From the NCBI GenBank assembly GCA_920105625.2, contig OV050032.1, positions 17,679,856 to 17,743,855 on the forward strand: a stretch of 64,000 nucleotides of DNA. The letters are read 5' to 3'. Source of the stretch: Clusia tigrina (Eukaryota > Arthropoda > Insecta > Diptera > Clusiidae). Under the pieces are notes generated by a model. It saw nothing but the letters and a program-made list of their open reading frames with translations, searched no databases and was not told the DNA's origin. The translations under genes were made by a program, and so were the position numbers. Positions 49,760-61,602 of the stretch are shown one piece after another; position 1 is the first letter of the stretch; each line of letters starts with the position of its first letter.

Positions 49760-50569
49760 GTAAGTGGCAGCACTTAAACTAATTTTCAAATGCTCGCACT
49801 AGCACGACAACCTTGTCCAATGATGTGGAAGTGGCGTTTTTCTTTTTCCACATTATTGGGGCTTGAAGGTTTTTAGGCTTAGTTGGGCAGCCCTGAAACG
49901 GTTCGTAGGTAATCCGGCAACAGTGGAATATTGGAATATTGCATTGATTTGTTGTAATGCCCAATCCAATTAGCACTTTAGACACTTGCGCTCGGCTCTT
50001 GGTTTTATAAGAATCAGTTAGAGTAGGCACTAGGGTTAACTGTGCACCGCCCCTTTAAATTGCAGTCACGAAGAAACTCTCAAATATTTAACTAAACTTC
50101 TCTGCAGTATCCATCGGTACAAAACGGGATGTCTGAAAGGTTACTCTAGAGCAGCGATGCCAAACTAATAGAACGATTCACACTACCCCACTAATTCAGT
50201 ACGAACGTGCACTGGAAAGTTGGTTAGTAGTAGAATCATACGATAACTACTCCCTATTGTTCCATTAAATACTGTCTAGTACGAAACATAATATAATTTC
50301 CTTTTTGCTATTTGAGATACTGTGTCATCTGCTCACTGGTTTAATCGTTTCCATACCAAGCGGTCATTAAATCTCACCAAAAATAGTAGACACAAAGCAA
50401 TATCAAACGCTCTGGAGTTCGGTCTCACATAATTTACCACCATGATTAAATTATTATAGAGTTAATATGAAGATAAACGCTCATATCAAGGTACCAAGTA
50501 TGTGGTCAATTCAAAAAGAGCGTTGTCTGTTTCACTTTGTTTACTCTGGCTGACCGAATAGGCCATGCA

Positions 50570-51985
50570 TAGACCTGTTAGGGAGACCTGATAGGGCGAT
50601 ACCAGATGAGTATCCATTGAGGACTCGCGGTAGTATAGATCATTGAATAGAGCCATATAAGTGGAGCGATTCCCAGGGTTGAAACCTCTTCTAGTCCCCC
50701 ATCAAGTATTTTAAGAGCTGTAGCTATTGATGGACAGAAACAGAGGAGATCCTCCAATGTTTCCTTGGAGTCTGTTTCCCACCCACATCCCACACCCATC
50801 ATTGCTTTTGAGCCTCATCTTATTCGCATGTACTGCCGTGCGGCAGTGGGCTGTCAGTATATCTTTCATCAATCTGCAATCCTTCCGTAGAAGTCCCAGT
50901 ATAGACGTAGTATTATTGTTGCTTGCCATACGGCTTGCACATAAGCTTTGCAGTTCTGCATTATTCGACATCGCTAGCGACTTTTTTAACAGCTTTCCCC
51001 TAAACCCCTGTAAACTGTTTGTATACGCATCAGTACGCAGCTGATCTGACCCTCTGGTAAATGAACGCGGCTTTTGGCAAACTTGTCTGCTGACGCATTT
51101 CCCCCTATGCCTTTGTGTCCTGGCACCTAGTAAGTAATAGTCACCGCTTAATGAACTTATCTATGGCAATTCTGCACTGAAGAATAGTTTTGGAAAATGA
51201 GCAGAATGAAACTATTACCTTCATTTAATTAGAATTGGTAGTATCTCGTGTACAGGCTAGCTCTGCTGCTTGTCTGGCAGCGAACACCTCAGCTTAAAAA
51301 ATACTGCAGTAGGCGGGTAGTTTGAACGGCTGTCTGATATTTAGATCAGGACAGTAGACCATCGACACCTTCTGCCATTTTAGATCCGTCTGTAAATATA
51401 TTAAAGGTTCTGCATCTGGCTGGCATCCCCATGCGGCAACTTTCATTTTTAATAGTGGCCCTTAGCGCTTTCCCAAACGAGATGACTGGGGCCACATAGT
51501 CAGTGTCTCTTATGAGACAGTTTCCTACAGAGCTATGTCCATAGGATCTGAGTGTAAATTGTCCAGCGGCCAATAGTCTACCTGCAGATCTAGCCGCGAA
51601 ACTTCCTGCAAAAATATATATTGGAGGTAGATTCAAGATTGTATCTAGAGCGGGCGGTAGTGTACTCCTTAGAGCCCCGTAATGCATAGTGATACGAGCC
51701 TTTGGACCTGAAATACGTTACCTTCTATATTCCATAACACTATTATACCATAGAGCAATATAGGCCTTAAAAATTGCTGTATAGCACCAGTGCTTAAGAG
51801 ACACCCCATATGTTTCCAAGCATCCTTTTCGTAGTTATTTTGTATGTGTTTTTATGGTAAACGCCGTTCAGCTTTGGTGGCTTCCACTGTGGGAATTTAT
51901 ACTTCCTCGTGAAGATTACCGTATCGGTCTTCTCCGCATTGACACTTAGACCAGCCTCAGTCGCTCACTCAATAATATTTTTAAT
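50570..51985 (-). mobile_element. RNase-H-bearing LINE, 5'-truncated
   Basis: Minus-strand order: SVNAEKTDTVIFTRKYKFP (RT palm end) at about 51.95 kb, ALRSTLPPALDTILNLPPI (linker), FNIFTDGSKM (start of RNase H, about 51.37 kb), VPGHKGI (RNase H C-terminus, about 51.11 kb), and ETLEDLLCFCPS (Cys/His knuckle, about 50.75 kb). The order and orientation are right for an I/LOA-type ORF2. Frame changes and stops are frequent between motifs. It is inserted antisense within an intron of the + strand gene. Confidence 0.8.
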
Positions 51986-52406
51986 TGGATCGTTGGGCAT
52001 TCTCCGTTATTCCAATGGCGATTTCCTCTGAATATGCCGCTAGCTTCGGAGCTTTGCCGTCGAAATACCGATATCTTCTTCACTCTCTCAGTCTTCTTCT
52101 TATAGTTTTGAAGCTCCTCTCGAAATTCAATGATCTCGATATTTGTGGCATCAATTGGTCCTTTAATAGCATCTATTTGTATGAAGCCTTCAGGTAAAAT
52201 GTTTACGGTCGACCTTTGGCTAAAGTTTTGAGAGATTTCGAGCCATTTGGTATCATCTTCTTGACATTGCCACTGCAAGTTAAAAATTATATATTTCTTG
52301 CTAAATAAAATTAGAGAAATGTCATGAATTAATTGTTTTAATGAAAATGGAACTGTTAAATAACACGGAAGGCAATATAATATATTGATATTATGATCAT
52401 CTAGAA

Positions 52407-52585
52407 CAGAGGTCGCCAAACTTTTATGATCATCGACCCCTATATAATTTTTCGGAATCTCCATCGACCCCCATAAAAGTAATTTTCTGTTAATTAAAGC
52501 AAACTTTGTATTTTTTTACGAAAATCGCAAAATCCCCTGGCTCAGATCGACCCCCGCTTTTGTTAAATAGACACTTTGGCGACCC
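52407..52585. mobile_element. hAT-like MITE, about 180 bp
   Basis: The left end reads CAGAGGTCGCCAAACTTTT and the right end TAGACACTTTGGCGACCC, an imperfect inverted repeat around GGTCGCCAAA. A GATCATCGACCCC / GATCGACCCCCGC pair lies further inside. CAGNGGTCGCC-type ends are typical of hAT elements. No coding capacity. I could not define a clean 8-bp target duplication. Confidence 0.6.
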
Positions 52586-55087
52586 ATAATATAGAAGTAC
52601 TACTTGTCATCTACTGCACTATACGCAAACGTTTCAGATGTTATTGTAGAGGTTATTGTACTATAGAATATATATTTGATTATACTGACAGACTCATAAC
52701 ACATATTACTAAACATAAACAATATTTGAACAAGGAAACAAACACGATTCAAAGTTAATTCCAGATACCTAGAATATATTTCCGCAACCTGTGCTTAAAA
52801 ACTTTTGAAAATGTATGGTCATGAAGTCCACTAAGAAATATATGTAACTAATATGTATGTTTTTCTATGAAAACCACTCAAGCTTTTAACTAGTTGAGAA
52901 ACAGAAACATTAAAATACAGAAACATTCATTTGACCCTTCTCTGGACTTATAGCAACAGGGTAATAATTTTACCATGATTTACCATTATATAACATACCT
53001 TTATTTAGAGGCGATGCGACTGAGGTGATTCCCCAATGATTAGACCAGTAAGCAAGCTGAAAAGTCGTTGGTAGAATTTATACTTCTACTTACGATATAC
53101 AATAAAAATACCATATACGCATTCTTTATGATAATTGAAGTTCCTATAGTGCCGATAGTCCCGAAGTTCCAAAACTCTGCTCATAGACGAGTAGTGTTAG
53201 TTGAAAGTAACAGCATTGTTTTATACATCTTTCATTGTCGCGTTAACAGAGAGAATTTGTACGCATGTTAGTCAACTGTTAAGTAACAGAAAAATTCGCT
53301 GAACCCGCTGCAATTGGTCGAATTTAGCAGTCCGTCAAGCTGTTGGAGTGCATTTACTTTCAAATAAATAAATACTCGTATACGTAAATAACATTTGCGC
53401 TCTTCCACGCTTCCAGTGGAATACAGCGCAGCGCGCACAAAACTTGCTTCTTCCAGTTTTACCTAATTCCACTTCCAATTCCAAAATAAATTTAAAAAAG
53501 GTAAACAAACAAGCGGGTGCCGAGTGCTGCAGTTCGTCCGCTGCGTTTGCGTTGTACGAGTATCTGTGGTATGTGGTTATTCGTGTGCCAACTAGCGGCG
53601 ATCGTGGACGTGTTTTGAAAGCGTTGCGGTTTGAGTTCGGAGAAGTGCCTTTGGTGTGTGCCTTGCTTTGTCACTGCATTGTTGCAGGTTGCAAAATTGC
53701 AGCTGTGTACATTTATTTAAATTCAAACGATTTTTAATTGTAGTCTCATCCCAAAATGTGAATTCTCAAATGGAATGTGATTAAAGGAAAAATAATATTT
53801 TTGACGAAGTTTTGTGAAAAAATTTGAAGTGCCTTAAATTAAAAGAATATGCATAGAAATGCAATACTACAAATATTCAATAAATAAAAATATATAAAAC
53901 AAATAGATATTGAATTATTAACATATTTATTGGGAATAAAATGTCGAATACTTAAATACGGAAATTTGCTGAATCACAAAATTTAGGAAAGAAAATTCAG
54001 CAAGAAATAAAATCAATAGAAAACACACACCCACACAAATGTCGGATTAAGCCGCAGTGCAAAGCAATTAAATACATTTTCAGTGCTAACTCAAAGGTAA
54101 CCTGAACTATTTTTGACAAAAATTCTGCCTCAAAGTTGTGTTTAGTTTCTGAAAAAATGGCGTGCTAATTAGAAATTGATTGATTTGCTGGTTGGCCGTC
54201 CGCATTCCCGTATTCTTGAAGTGTGGGCAACGTTCTGGCCGCTGTGAGTGTCGGGAACAGTTTTCATTACATGAGTGCTTAGTTCTACTTGCTTCGTGCA
54301 CATCCTCCCCGTGGCAATGAAGCGCTGGTGTCCATGTAACAGTGTCAGTAGTTAGTGTCCAGCAAGTGCCACAGCCGAGCATACAGCGAGGAATTGGGAC
54401 CAAAATGTGCAGAAGCCAATGCTATTGTTGCTGCTCCAACAGCAACTCATTTTAGAATGAGTTCCTGTAAATAATGATATGTTTCCATTAGGATACTAAA
54501 GCTAGATTAAAGCCTCAGCCTAGATTAATGCAGTCATTTTGTGGACTTGTGTAAGGTGAACCCATACAAAATAAATCATGCAGTGAAGTAATTTAACTAT
54601 TATGAAGCACTTATGTGTATACTTGACAGTCAACATATTCCATATCTTGCTCTTCTCTCAAGATTCAATCGACATCTCTGAACCCGTCTAAATATAATTT
54701 CAGATTACTTGTAGAAGACTATATAATATTAATTATGCTTTATTCTAATGTAGACGAACGCATGGGGCTAGTTAAGTTGCTCTTGGAGCTTTTCAACCAA
54801 ATTGGAAAACTGTGAAAAGTAGTAAAATTTAACGTTCTTCCTTCTATATATCAAATAAGTTCTAATATTTTGTTGCAAACACTGAGAGCATTCCAGATCT
54901 TCTGATCTCCTACCACATAATGGAGAACGTGTTACCTTACTCTTAACGTCTTGGCAATTAGATTTGCAAAAGTACCAGAAATCGTCTAAGATCTAGTACA
55001 AATGTGCTAGAGGGGCAACCATGGACCTCATTAATGCAAGGCCCCATTCTTTCGCTGCCTCATTTTATTTAATTGCTGCCACTTCAG

Positions 55088-55186
55088 AGATCGAACGCAT
55101 CGCACCGCATCGCATCAATGACCGTTGCCGAATGTTCAATGTCTCCAATCGGCCGTGACTTTGTGAACCATTGGCAAAGTGAGCTG
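55088..55186 (+). CDS. Unidentified gene, internal exon (33 codons)
   Basis: A pyrimidine-rich tract (TTCTTTCGCTGCCTCATTTT) leads to the acceptor TGCCACTTCAG. The donor after GAGCTG is GTAATT. Phase 0 at both ends. The encoded peptide starts RSNASHRIASMTVAECSMSP and continues IGRDFVNHWQSEL. The two other frames hit stops inside the exon, so only this phase works, and it is the phase the preceding exon demands. Short, so support is moderate. Confidence 0.6.
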
Positions 55187-55544
55187 GTAATTTGCTTAAA
55201 CTTAAACACAATGAAACCGTTAGTTTGCCAATTACAATTTAATTTGTTTGAGTTTTTTTCGCCATTTTTTGTGTTTTGTTTCTATTGACTTTTTGCTGTG
55301 TGCCGCGATTTGTCATTTGCGGGGGTGCAGACGGTATTGCACGATTTCCAAATTATGTTAGGCGAACGTACATTGACTCCCCCAACTCTATGAACTCATG
55401 TTTTCGATGCAATTAACTTGCGCAGCGATGTTGCATGAACACCTTTGAGGAGGCAGAAGATCACCTGGCAGGCAGGTAGGCAGCTTTTCAACGGGTGTAC
55501 TTGAACTTCTGGAAGTTGAAGGCTTTTCTGTGGTACTGTTGCAG
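55187..55544 (+). other. 358-nt intron
   Basis: GTAATT at the start, TGGTACTGTTGCAG at the end. Confidence 0.55.
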
Positions 55545-55670
55545 TCGGTCTTGGCGTTTGACATTGAGTGTGTAAAAGCGAAACTAGTTTTCAAATGCGG
55601 AGAGCTTGGTGAACGAAGCGTTACGAGTTTAATTGTGGAATTACACTCTTACTTTCATCAACGTTTGGAA
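55545..55670 (+). CDS. Unidentified gene, internal exon (42 codons)
   Basis: Acceptor CTGTTGCAG, donor GTATGT after TTGGAA, phase 0 at both ends. The peptide starts SVLAFDIECVKAKLVFKCGE and continues LGERSVTSLIVELHSYFHQR and LE. It is helical with evenly spaced hydrophobic residues, in the style of the 49553 exon, and likely belongs to the same folded region. The gene must continue downstream because no stop has been reached. I cannot place the next exon reliably. Confidence 0.68.
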
Positions 55671-56114
55671 GTATGTTTCATAAAAACTAAATTAATACAC
55701 ACAAATCAAACATTAACGCAATGATTAATTTGAAAATTATGCATGTTCGTGATTATGTGATTTGTGTGTGTTAATTGTATATTTAGGGCGTGTGGTGGGA
55801 ATTCGTCTATTCTAAATTAACGTGATGTCACTTTAGAAACATGTTGGTAGTAGACAGTGTCAAGTTTGAAAACGAAACGTAGTCAATAGTTCCCGTAGTG
55901 ATGTCACTCTCAAACGAACTCTCACCCGTCATTGGGTGAAGTGTAGGGACAAATATTTTGAAGTGCCTGGGGTCGGAAATCTCTGCCCCTTAGTTTGACA
56001 CTTTTCCTCCAAAACTTTATTGACTTCTTTTGTGTGAGAGCTTCTGTCCACGAAGTGTAGTTTAGAGGAGCTACTAAATATGCAAGCATTGCTGATATGA
56101 CCACCTCCACAGCA
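55671..56114 (+). other. Intron, no feature recognised
   Basis: AT-rich sequence. The minus-strand frame at 55922-56110 has no recognised domain. Confidence 0.4.
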
Positions 56115-56720
56115 CTTAGGTTAGGTTAGGTTTTTGTGGCAGTCAGTCTACATTGCGATACCTCCGCGTAACACTGCACCTCTACTTTTAATCTTGAAAT
56201 CATTTTGAAGCCCTAATAAAGCGCAGGATTTGTTTGACCTTCACGCCGAACACTTCCGTAAGAGAACTGAAAGCGTATTTGCCTAAATAACCCGCTCTGA
56301 TTCTCGCACTGCATTGCGATACCTCCGCGTAACACTGCACCTCTACTTTTAATCTTGAAATCATTTTGAAGCCCTAATAAAGCGCAGGATTTGTTTGACC
56401 TTCACGCCGAACACTTCCGTAAGAGAACTGAAGCGTATTTGCCTAAATAGCCCGCTCTGATTCTCGCACTGCATTGCGATACCTCCGCATAACACTGCAC
56501 CTCTACTTTTAATCTTGAAATCATTTCCAAGCCCTAATAAAGCGCAGGATTTGTTTGACCTTCACGCCGAACACTTCCGTAAGAGAACTGAAGCGTATTT
56601 GCCTAAATAGCCCGCTCTACTTCTCGTTAGAGCCGGGCACCTACAGAAGTGATGTTCACAGTCTCCTCCTCCTCTTCGCCCCCATCAACAGCACTTGAGA
56701 CGGCTCACATTTTCAGTGTC
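56115..56720 (-). mobile_element. LINE 3' end with internal triplication
   Basis: The minus strand has a GEEEEET knuckle-like segment near 56.67 kb, followed by AGYLGKYAFSSLTEVFGVKV and KQILRFIRA, typical C-terminal residues of RNase-H LINEs. The element's 3' end at about 56115 has TTAGGTTAGGTTAGG on the + strand. The stretch encoding the C-terminal residues is present three times in tandem. Confidence 0.72.
56151..56630. repeat. Tandem triplication, about 160-bp unit
   Basis: Copies start at 56151, 56312 and 56472, each with CATTGCGATACCTCCGC, and end in CCCGCTCT. Copies differ at only a few positions (for example CATTTTGAAG versus CATTTCCAAG), so the duplication is recent. Confidence 0.95.
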
Positions 56721-57633
56721 GCTCATCAGAATCCCATTTAATTGGCCGTATTTCAATGACCTCTCGACCGTCATTTGTTACTCACTTTGTGTCACTAATT
56801 AATTTTCGTGGTTTTTCGGGCTCCATTTACCTATATTGAATCTCTATAGTTACCTGCTGCCGTGTTTCGGTTTTTGAAATCATGTTATTGTTCGATGGTC
56901 CCCCATAATCATAGTCCAGTCACTGCTCGAATTGCAGTGTCCCCAGACATAGTTCTTTAGCTACATTTCCTTGGTTCCATAATACATACAAAGGCTGCCG
57001 AAGTCTAAAATTTAAAATCATTTGATCTTTCTCTGCATAAGGAACTAATTTTTCTGTGTTCCAAATCCACTCCTCCTCGCTTTCATGTGATTTCGTGTGG
57101 CTTCACTTCCGCTGCAGCAGTCTAGATTTCGAGAACTGTTGCTTTTCTATTTTAAAAATTGTTGACTTTATTTTATGTTTTATTATTTTTTGCTCCGTTG
57201 GTGCATTTATCATACATACGAGTAGATTCACTGAGTTCAAAATTTCCCATATGCATCAATTCAATTTAGTCTAAATGCGTGCATGTGTGGCATACGCAGT
57301 CACACGCGTTTATTTGTACACAGCCACCCAATTGGAAATGGATCGATCCATCTTCGCAGACGACTTCAAGGCTTGGCTCTGCCTTGCGTGACGGTTCGAC
57401 GCATTTCCATAGTGGCCGGTGAAGACTATTTCAAACAAATTAGCCATTCGTCTGGCAATACAAGCACTCCCTCTTTAATTTTCATATCTTTTAATTCATA
57501 GATAGATAATTACAGTTTCACTATTCCATGAGTGCCTATAAATGTCTGTTCCGAAGGCACCCTATGGTCTTCCCAGTTGTCGTTATGGCAAGATTTGGTC
57601 AATATGTTATTATTTAACTATTTTTATAATATA

Positions 57634-57683
<50 letters not shown>

Positions 57684-58589
57684 ATTTGTTGCTATTTATT
57701 TGCTTTAAATATGGCAACGGGTGAAGCGCCACCTTCAACGTTAGTGTATTGTGGACCCGATTCTACTAATATATTTAAAATAGAGGGAGACTGGTGCATT
57801 TAAACGATGGTCACAGGCACGAGTACGAATAATGCTGTGTTTTTTTTCTATGCATACGTCGTCCTCAAAGTTTCCAACTGGGCATATCTACAACAATGTG
57901 TAAAAATTATTCGAAATTATCACTGGGAAAGATTACATTTAATTGACTGCCTGCCTGACCTATTTTTCCACAACTATTTGGGTCATTTGATATTACATGC
58001 GTACATGTGGAGCGATATAGAAGTAATGTGGACTTAGCATTTTGTAACTGTAAACACAATTAGATCTTTGATTACTTCAGCTAATTTACAGACTAATAAT
58101 TAAGAAACTTTCTAAAAAAAAACAATTCAAGATTATGATGTTTCATTCATAATAAAATCACATTAGATGCAATACGTTTGATACCAAGTGCCCATAAAGA
58201 CGATTTTTCTATTATTTATGTAGATTTATGTGGAAGTAAATCACCCAAAAATTATTTAAGAATTCGATTTCACACTTGGCACTACATATGTACATATATA
58301 AGTTAGTTTGCCGGTACAATCTATATTTTTGGTCGCAGTACCTCTTATACCTCTATTCCACACACGTAAGGTAACCCCCAGCATAACAAGTGCGTCAATG
58401 AGAGAGCTCTTTATAGTTGCTTTCTGCATTCATGGGTCTTCCATCCCATCGATATTTATATTAGATATAGCGATCAACATAAACGATCGAAGCCATTAGC
58501 GAAGTATGAGAGAGATGGCAACAGCATGGCATCTCAAATGCTCTTGATGCAATTGCAATGTCACTTAGAGGAATTCCCTTTATTAATTT
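56721..58589 (+). other. No gene recognised; (AT)n tract inside
   Basis: A good pyrimidine-rich acceptor (TTCACTTCCGCTGCAG, ending 57117) is followed by an open frame of 15 codons and a stop. This might be a terminal exon and is discussed as a finding. The frame at 57807-58037 has no domain. Confidence 0.35.
57629..57681. repeat. (AT)n microsatellite
   Basis: About 45 bp of nearly pure AT dinucleotides. Confidence 0.95.
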
Positions 58590-58680
58590 GTTTATTTATT
58601 AGGAACAATTATACAAAATAAATTAACCTAATTAGGTATAAGGGTACGAGCTGCTAGGGCCATCGACTCCGCTATAGGAA
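58590..58680 (-). mobile_element. SINE tail, diverged, reverse orientation
   Basis: The + strand reads TTTATTTATTAGGAACAATT, AAATTAACCTAATTAGG, then GAGCTGCTAGGGCCATCGAC. This is recognisably the same order as TCTAATAAATTAATTATTAC and GGCTGCCAGGGCCTTCGAC at 12.2 kb, with more changes. Confidence 0.6.
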
Positions 58681-61579
58681 ATTTAAAATACTGAGATTAT
58701 ATTTTGTTTTGCAAGTTACAATGTATGAGAAAATTCTAAATACTTAATATATTAACAATAGAAAAGATTATTCTTCGTTAATGCTGCATTCGATATTTTT
58801 ACTTAGTGCGGATTTAATTTGTGTTGACTTTTCGTAGAGGACATATCAACATGCAGGCTATAGATCTTCACATGTGTTAGGTATGAATAGGAACTGCTAA
58901 ACTACTCCTTCAGTCGCAGATTGTCTCATGTATGCATTTTCCGTCTTCAGGCCTTAGTTTTCGATATTGCCATTTGCTGGAGTGCTTGGTTTGAGTTCTT
59001 ATACTGTGCCCCTACTTTCTATACGCTTAACCCATTACACTATTCTAGTTTTGAGTCTCTCCCAGCCAAGTCGACACAGTCGTATTTGGCGGGCTGTAGT
59101 GCGTATTTGCTGTTTTACTTTGAACGTACGAATATGAAGGGTCTCTAGGAGCACAAAACCTCTGCCCTGCATTGTTCTTCGAATTCGTGATTTCTGTTTT
59201 CATATTTGAAGCGACTTACAATCGTGTAGCAGCCCGGCTGAAGTGCGTCAAATCCCGCAACGCATGCCCGTGTTCCGTGCGCGTTGTTTATACAATAAAA
59301 GTACCAATTGAGGCAGGAGTGCTTTTTTCTGCTTTTACTGCATTGTTCTGCATTTCAATTGCTGCGTCTCTTAACTATTTAAATTTAAAGTGGTATTTAC
59401 GAGCATTGTGCCCGAAGTACGATAGTGGCGGCTGTTTGCGGGCTGGGAATCTACGTCTACTCCCAATGATATTTCAAAGGGTTGCACTTGTAAATGACCG
59501 GAAATAGATCATTACGCATTGTGTGGCAGTGGAGTAGTTGTACGAGTGCTTTTGCGTATTTGTATAGCGTAAATTAAGCTTTACTCTGATGGCTGGGCGT
59601 GCCTCTAAAGTGGTGCTATTTTGAACGGCTGAATTAGTTTACACACAAACGGAAATAATGTGTTTCCAATAAAACATAAAATATGCTTTTTTATTGGGCT
59701 CATATTGAGCAGTAAGAACAGTTCGGACGACAGCTTAATAGAGGCAAATAGTAGTATGCTTTATACCCTTCCAGATGTTTCCGATTTTGTGCCCAATCTC
59801 AAGTTACACTGTGAACTGCGTGGTATGATATACGACTATATCAGCTTTCCTCAACTCATCTGTTCATGCCACTATTAAATATGAGAAAGTAGTGTTGGCG
59901 TTCTGCGTAATTTTTTTTTCTTTCTTCGCTCCTTTTTTTTTAGTGTTGTTACTTTTCTTATTTCTAGTCTTAGTTGTCGCTAAAATGGAATCAAAATTGA
60001 GTCTCTTTATAAATTTTTGTTGCTTTGCATTGAAATTTTTTGTTGCTTTGCATTGAATTTACTACAGCATACTTCATAGGAGCAATGCTGGGAAGGAAGT
60101 GTGTTTTTCCCACACTCCAAACAATTTAATTATATGCATATTTATATTAAATTAAATGCACGAGTATGTGTTTGTGGAGTAAAATATTGCTGGCTAGGAA
60201 TGAGAATCATCAATGTAAAATTTACCCAGATGGAGTCCTCGCACTCTATTCCGAATGAGAAAGTTTCCAATAATTCACAGTGTGGGGTTTGCAAAGATAT
60301 AGTTATAACAAATCTAGTAGTCACTCAGGTGCAGTGACTTTGAAGTAATCGGTAACAATCGCGCATATATTCTCCTGTTTAAAGGACAATGTAATCTAAA
60401 GTTATGTCTTCTTCTGAACCAACACTCAATCCCATGTACGGAAAGTAGAAAAATTCCCTGACGGGTTTATTGAGAATACGTCTCTTTACGGAGCTAGTAA
60501 ATTCGGAAATTGTGTGTTTTGTCAACTGAGAAGAGGAATAACTAAAACTGGATGCAAAGCTAGGGACAGAAAGAATTGTATTTCTCTCTTCCCAGTTAAT
60601 AAGATGCTCTTTTTGTAGACATCGTCTTTGCTGGTTCATTACCATCATCATCAAACACACTGATAGTTTATCAGTGATTTATGTCGCTGCTTACTGAAAG
60701 AATTTTTGGAAAGTCCACAAAAAAAAAGTCGTCAGTGGGGCCGCATTTGGGCAGTGTGTGAGACTGAGACCAGTTGAATTTATTGCTCATCACTAATGGG
60801 ATTTGGATTTTCCTCAATTTCATGAATGCTTATGAATAGGTGTGAAAAGAAAAAACGGCTAGAATTATTCAATGAATAAATCGACTCTTGAAGATCTCTG
60901 GAACCCACGTAATTGGAAGCATTTTAAGCGAAGTTGGGTAAGAGGTGGTGCGGACAGGCATACTCGTATGTATATGAGCACAAATTGACCCTGTGCTACT
61001 TAAACTGCAGGCCCACTTTGTGCCGTCACTTGTAAGTACATCCTCTCAAGCAGTCTTCGGCTCACAGCTTGGGACAATTGCCATTTTAATGTATCAATTA
61101 CATGGCCACTGGCAATTAGTTGGAATTAAGAACACATGCGAAGCGAGTTTCCTTCTATAATTCATCAGTTCTGTGTAAACATACGCATTTGTGTAGATTT
61201 CCTCCATTCTGCGCAGCCGAATCAACTGGCTGAAAATGTCGGTCCACTACGACATGCATCCATGCAGCATTTTCCTATTTCTTATACATCTTGTTCCCCT
61301 TGTAACACCAACCATGCGTCTGTAATTTGCACAAAAGTGCTTTGAACCATGCAACATGATCGGCATTTGTTGGCGATAATGAATTGAACATATCCATCCA
61401 ACCGTCCGAACATCAGTCCAATCGTCTGCAAACATGTTTGTTCCTCTTTGTTCGGAGAATTGTGTGTTTGTGTTGTTTGCGAATTGCGTAAAATGCATGT
61501 TTATGCAATTGCAAATGAATTGCGTGCGTCTTTCTACTTGCAGTGTGACTTGCAATGAGCCAGTGTGTGTGCGCCAAGT

Positions 61580-61602
61580 TGTGTGTGTGTGTGTGTGTGT
61601 GA
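61580..61602. repeat. (GT)n microsatellite
   Basis: About eleven GT units. Confidence 0.95.

Larger units (their letters stand above)
49760..55087 (+). other. 5.3-kb intron
   Basis: Contains the minus-strand LINE at 50.57-51.99 kb and the MITE at 52.41-52.59 kb. The remainder (49.76-50.57 and 52.6-55.09 kb) shows no recognisable exon. Around 53.40-53.74 kb the DNA is GC-richer and open in one frame for 97 codons, with no domain or splice support. Confidence 0.5.

Noticed and set aside
51946..52464. 172-codon minus-strand frame
   Set aside because: It spans the MITE end and the beginning of the LINE remnant. No coherent protein results.
53400..53740. 97-codon plus-strand frame in a GC-richer patch
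   Set aside because: No domain and no acceptor/donor pair. May be a UTR or enhancer, but nothing supports a coding call.
59660..59878. 72-codon plus-strand frame ending in TAA, after a TTGAGCAG acceptor-like site
   Set aside because: It could be a terminal exon, but the acceptor tract is poor and the phase cannot be tied to the upstream gene.
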